Part shown: positions 60,292-64,000 of the stretch, piece by piece
Layout of the letters: the number at the start of each line of letters is the position of its first letter
Position numbering within the stretch: position 1 is the stretch's first letter
Source of the DNA: Tamilnaduibacter salinus
Lineage (GTDB): Bacteria > Pseudomonadota > Gammaproteobacteria > Pseudomonadales > Oleiphilaceae
Direction: 5' to 3'
Assembly (NCBI RefSeq): GCF_003096655.1
Contig: NZ_QEKQ01000004.1
Coordinates: forward strand, 62,001-126,000
DNA length: 64,000 nucleotides
Notes under the pieces: generated by a model
Databases searched by the model: none
Seen by the model: only the letters and a program-made list of their open reading frames with translations
Told to the model about the DNA's origin: nothing
Made by a program: the position numbers and the translations under genes

Positions 60292-60906
60292 TTGGGCTCT
60301 ATTCCCTACCGAATTTCTTTTACTTCGGGAAGTTTATTTCACGATGAATCGGTGAAGCTGGCCGAGCTGTACCTGTCGCTCCGTGACTGGGAAGAGGTGC
60401 GGACTCAAGCTCTGCATGACAACCTGCTACAGGCCAGAACGGAAAGCACAGCAAAGCGCACGTGTAGAGAGGCGATTGCGCGCCTAAAGACGTTGACCGA
60501 AAGCGAACTGACTTTCCTGGCCGAGGCAAACCACCAGGATCAGGCGCACCTCCTTTGGGTTGCGGTGTGCCGCCTGTACCGCTTTATCGCAGACTTTGCA
60601 GTGGAGGTACTCCACGAACGGTTTGTCGCGATGAAGCTGGATCTCAGTTTTGAGGATTTCGATGCCTTCTACAACCGTAAATCGGAGTGGCATGACGAAC
60701 TTGATAATGCCAGCGCCTCAACGCGCGATAAATTGCGGCAGGTCCTGTTCAGAATGCTGCGGGAGGCAGGGTTGTTAGCTAAGGACAAAACCATCAACGC
60801 AGTACTGCTAAGCCCCAGGCTGGTTGAGTTACTGCGTCAGAACAATCCTGACGAGTTTTTCTACTTCCCAGTCTATGAATCCGATATCAGGGGGATGTCA
60901 GCTTGA
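60292..60906 (+). CDS. brxA: BREX protein BrxA (DUF1819)
   Basis: This 204-residue DUF1819 protein (PYRISFTSGSLFHDESVKLA, then ELYLSLRDWEEV) is BrxA of type I BREX phage defence, a DNA-binding accessory subunit. The likely start is TTG at 60292, preceded by AGAGGAG about ten bases upstream. It overlaps brxB by four bases. Confidence 0.9.
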   Translation: MGSIPYRISFTSGSLFHDESVKLAELYLSLRDWEEVRTQALHDNLLQARTESTAKRTCREAIARLKTLTESELTFLAEANHQDQAHLLWVAVCRLYRFIADFAVEVLHERFVAMKLDLSFEDFDAFYNRKSEWHDELDNASASTRDKLRQVLFRMLREAGLLAKDKTINAVLLSPRLVELLRQNNPDEFFYFPVYESDIRGMSA

Positions 60907-61514
60907 AAAAGGACATTGCCAAAATGCCGATGCAGGAGCGACTACAGCACCTGTTTAGCGTGGTTTCCGGCCAGCGGTTCCTGAACAAACAGGGACTGGG
61001 TAATGAAGTGCCTTTCTTCATCTGCCCCTACCGGCCTGAAGAGGCCGTCGAAATGGAGCGTCTCCAACGGCAGTTGGTTACTCGGCTGGAGCAGGCGGGC
61101 ATCAAAATGCTCAGCATCAATCTGTATGACCTGGCCATTGAAATTTTGAAAGAAAGAGACATCTGGGACCAGGTATTGGAGCTCGAGCCCCAGGTCTCGA
61201 AGGATGAGCTGAAAGAACTGCTACAGGGAGTGCTGGATCCGGAAGCCCATTTAGTGCCCGCCATTGCGTCAAAGCTCCATTCAGTTGAGTTCGATGTGCT
61301 GTTTCTTTCAGGGGTGGGCGAGGTTTTCCCTTACATACGCTCCCATAATGTGCTCAACAACTTACAAAGCACCGCCAAAGACCAACCAACAGTGATGTTC
61401 TTTCCGGGATCCTATACTCACTCCCTGGAAACAGGTGCATCACTGGATCTGTTCGGCAGATTGCATGACGACAAGTACTACCGTGCGTTCAACATCTTTC
61501 ATTACGAAGCCTGA
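60903..61514 (+). CDS. brxB: BREX protein BrxB (DUF1788)
   Basis: This 203-residue DUF1788 protein (MPMQERLQHLFSVVSGQRFL; NEVPFFICPYRPEEAVEME) is BrxB, a conserved component of type I BREX of unknown precise role. It is coupled to brxA by ATGA overlap and followed by brxC after 43 bases. Confidence 0.9.
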   Translation: MKKDIAKMPMQERLQHLFSVVSGQRFLNKQGLGNEVPFFICPYRPEEAVEMERLQRQLVTRLEQAGIKMLSINLYDLAIEILKERDIWDQVLELEPQVSKDELKELLQGVLDPEAHLVPAIASKLHSVEFDVLFLSGVGEVFPYIRSHNVLNNLQSTAKDQPTVMFFPGSYTHSLETGASLDLFGRLHDDKYYRAFNIFHYEA

Positions 61515-61557
61515 GCGGACGACATTTTTCGAGGCGCAATAATCAAGGGAAAGAGCA

Positions 61558-64000
61558 ATGACATTGAAGAACATTTTTCTAAAGCCCGTTGACCGTCCCA
61601 TCGAAGGAGTTATCAAAGCCGACGATGAAGCCGGACTTCGCCTCGAAATTGAAGAATATGTACTGACTAACGAAGTCGAAAAGCGTCTGGAAGAGTTCCT
61701 GGACGCTTATAACAATTACGAAGGGGCAAACGGGGTATGGGTGTCCGGCTTTTTCGGTTCAGGTAAGTCTCACCTGCTCAAGATGCTGGCCCTTTTGCTT
61801 GAAAACCGGGAGATGGATGGCGCCTCTACCCTGGATCTTTTCCTTCCGAAATGTAGCGAGAATGAGATTCTTCGGGGTGACCTGAAGCGAGCCGTTTCTA
61901 TCCCATCGAAGAGCATTCTGTTTAATATTGACCAGAAAGCCGATGTCATCAGCAAAACCCAAATCGATGCGCTTCTGGCCGTGTTCGTTAAAGTCTTCGA
62001 CGAAATGTGCGGCTACTACGGCAAACAAGGGCACATTGCCCAGTTTGAGCGCGATCTGGACGGCCGTGGCCTGTACGAACAATTCAAAGCCGAGTACGAG
62101 ACCATCGCCGGCCGCCCCTGGCAGAAAGGCCGGGAGCAAGCCCTTCTGGAAGGCCCGAATATCGCCAAAGCCTACGCCGCTGCGACCGGTGGCGACCCGC
62201 AGTCGGCAGCGGGCATTCTGGACAAGTACCGCAGCGAATACCGAGTTTCAATTGAAGACTTCGCGGACAATGTGAATGCCTATATCGAGAAGCAGGCAAA
62301 AGAGGGTGGCCACAAAGAGTTCCGCCTGAACTTCTTTGTGGACGAGGTCGGCCAGTACATTGCCGACAACACCAAGCTGATGACCAACCTGCAAACCATT
62401 GCCGAGAGCCTCGCCACCAAGTGTCGGGGCCGGGCCTGGATTATCGTCACCGCCCAGGAAGAAATGAAAAACGTGGTTGGCGAAATGGGCAAGCAGCAGG
62501 GCCACGACTTCTCGAAAATTCAGGCACGGTTCAATAACCGTATGAAGCTGTCCAGTGCGGACGTGGCGGAGGTCATCCAGAAGCGCCTGCTAACCAAGAC
62601 CGAAGAAGGCGTCAATCAGCTGTCGGACGTCTATCACGCGCAGGCAAACAACTTCAAAACCCTGTTTGACTTCGCGGATGGATCGGCCACCTACCGGAAC
62701 TTCCGGGACAGGGACCACTTCATCCACAGCTACCCCTTCGTCCCCTACCAGTTCGCGCTGTTTCAATCGGCGATCCAGAATCTGTCGCAGCACAACGCCT
62801 TCGAGGGTAAACACAGTTCCGTCGGTGAACGCTCCATGCTTGGGGTTTTCCAGCAGGTGGCCATCCACATCGGCAACCATGAGGTGGGCCAGCTGGCCAC
62901 CTTTGACCTGATGTTTGAAGGCATCCGCTCTGCACTGAAATCACAAATACAGCGGGCGATTATTCAGGCCGAGAACCACCGCGATAATGCCTTCGCTATC
63001 CGGTTACTGAAGGCCCTCTTCCTGGTCAAATATGTCAAGGAATTCAAGCCCACGGTGCGCAACCTTTGCGTGCTGATGCTGGATGCCTTCGATCAGGATC
63101 TGCCGGCACTTCGCACCAAGGTCGAAGAAGCCCTGAGCCTTCTGGAGCAACAGACCTACATACAGCGCAACGGCGACCAGTACGAGTACCTGACGGACGA
63201 GGAAAAGGACGTCGAGCAGGAGATCAAGAACACGGAGGTCGAGTCATCGGACGTTGCGGACGAATTGGAAAAGATCGTTTTCGACTACGTCATGAAGCAG
63301 CGCAAAATCCGTTATGACGCAGGCTCCTCCCAGAACCAGGGGCAGGACTACTCCTATTCACGCAAACTGGATGATCGTCTGCATGGGCGTGAATACGAGC
63401 TCTCGATCAATGTCATCAGCCCATTCCACGAGCATACTGACAACGAGCAGATGCTACGTACAGCCTCGACCTACAAGGCGGACGAGCTGTTCGTGCTCAT
63501 GCCGTCGGACGAGCGCCTGGTGCGCGATCTGCTCATGTTCAAGCGCACCGAGAAGTACATCAAGCAGAATATTTCCGTTACCCAGCAGGAAGCTGTTAAG
63601 CGGATCCTGAATGACAAGGGCTTCCAGAACCGTGAGCGCGAGGCCAGGCTCCGGCAGCAGGTTCAGACCCTCATTGGCAAGTCCAAGTTGCTCATTGGCG
63701 GCGGGGATGTGGAAGTGGCGAATGAGGACCCCCAGACCCGCATTATCCGGGGCTTCCATGAGCTGATTTCACGGGCTTACCCCAACCTCCGCATGTTGCG
63801 CGGCGTTTCCTACACGGAAAACGACATCAGCAATTGCCTCAACCGCACAGACGATGGCCTTTTCGGTAATGACGCCACGGCCCTGGCGGAATCCGAGCAG
63901 GAAGTGCTGGCGTTCATTCAGAGCAACAATCGGGGCGGTGTCCGCACCACCCTCAAGAGCCTGCTGGAAAAGTTCGAACGCAAACCCTACGGCTGGTATT
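61558..64000 (+). CDS. brxC: BREX P-loop protein BrxC (5' part)
   Basis: The first 814 residues of BrxC are in the window and the frame runs off the right edge. Walker A is VSGFFGSGKSH (about 63-70). A later RLNFFVDEVGQYI is the Walker-B-like segment, and the helical middle resembles BrxC/PglY ATPases. BrxC is the large motor-like P-loop protein of BREX complexes. ATG 61558 follows GGGAAAGAG. The rest of the system (pglX, pglZ, brxL) is expected to the right. Confidence 0.93.
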   Translation, partial: MTLKNIFLKPVDRPIEGVIKADDEAGLRLEIEEYVLTNEVEKRLEEFLDAYNNYEGANGVWVSGFFGSGKSHLLKMLALLLENREMDGASTLDLFLPKCSENEILRGDLKRAVSIPSKSILFNIDQKADVISKTQIDALLAVFVKVFDEMCGYYGKQGHIAQFERDLDGRGLYEQFKAEYETIAGRPWQKGREQALLEGPNIAKAYAAATGGDPQSAAGILDKYRSEYRVSIEDFADNVNAYIEKQAKEGGHKEFRLNFFVDEVGQYIADNTKLMTNLQTIAESLATKCRGRAWIIVTAQEEMKNVVGEMGKQQGHDFSKIQARFNNRMKLSSADVAEVIQKRLLTKTEEGVNQLSDVYHAQANNFKTLFDFADGSATYRNFRDRDHFIHSYPFVPYQFALFQSAIQNLSQHNAFEGKHSSVGERSMLGVFQQVAIHIGNHEVGQLATFDLMFEGIRSALKSQIQRAIIQAENHRDNAFAIRLLKALFLVKYVKEFKPTVRNLCVLMLDAFDQDLPALRTKVEEALSLLEQQTYIQRNGDQYEYLTDEEKDVEQEIKNTEVESSDVADELEKIVFDYVMKQRKIRYDAGSSQNQGQDYSYSRKLDDRLHGREYELSINVISPFHEHTDNEQMLRTASTYKADELFVLMPSDERLVRDLLMFKRTEKYIKQNISVTQQEAVKRILNDKGFQNREREARLRQQVQTLIGKSKLLIGGGDVEVANEDPQTRIIRGFHELISRAYPNLRMLRGVSYTENDISNCLNRTDDGLFGNDATALAESEQEVLAFIQSNNRGGVRTTLKSLLEKFERKPYGWY

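Overview
The window reads as high-GC chromosomal DNA of a gammaproteobacterium, probably a marine or halophilic one. The evidence is the mix of gene families: twin-arginine-exported PhoX beside tatA, a periplasmic LigE-type DNA ligase, a YhfG-Fic pair, a CLCA_X-type protein behind a LexA box of enterobacterial/pseudomonad consensus, pseudoazurin, and many acidic proteins. The genus cannot be fixed from the sequence alone.

Positions 1-25500 are mostly ordinary chromosome: tatA (cut by the left edge) and phoX; a FAN1-like nuclease overlapping an XPD/DinG-like helicase; a small electrophile/quinone-stress operon (DJ-1/PfpI protein plus PIG3-type quinone reductase) behind a TetR-type palindrome; an LLM flavin oxidoreductase; and two diguanylate cyclases, one of them a 1647-residue protein joining a pseudokinase, a signalling ATPase, a helical-repeat region, GAF and GGDEF. 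Next come pseudoazurin, a VWA lipoprotein, a solute-binding protein, a DMT exporter, LigE, an SOS-controlled HExxH protein, the SatD/DUF3307 pair, class I aldolase and a globin.

Positions 25650-37000 are a defence and toxin cluster: a complete type I Wadjet operon (jetABCD) directly downstream of a HipA-HipB-like pair with a paired operator; a HIT protein overlapping a fusion of a phosphorothioate-DNA-binding-like (SBD) domain with a DUF3883 nuclease-like domain; and yhfG-fic. An AraC regulator divergent from a Baeyer-Villiger monooxygenase and an alpha/beta hydrolase follows.

At 40854-40898 lies the 3' half of a tRNA-Arg(CCG) gene with its terminator and three tandem hairpin-rich units carrying copies of the tRNA 3' end. 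The 5' half is missing, so this looks like an integration junction, and most or all of 40900-64000 is likely a genomic island. Its left part is partly decayed (frameshifted AbiE antitoxin, nonsense-interrupted AAA ATPase). It then carries a secreted subtilase with a lipoprotein partner, duplicated antitoxin-like small genes, orphan antitoxin-type regulators, and an operon of a ParB-like protein, a tyrosine-recombinase-like protein lacking the nucleophile, and a very large tyrosine recombinase (51099-57314). A second, phage-type integration module (xis-int-two small genes, with a divergent Cro-like regulator and paired operators) is followed by the start of a BREX operon (brxA, brxB, brxC cut by the right edge).

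The most novel part is the three-gene recombinase operon at 51-57 kb with its neighbouring repeats. The SOS-controlled HExxH gene, the SBD-DUF3883 fusion and the pseudokinase-diguanylate cyclase are the next most interesting.
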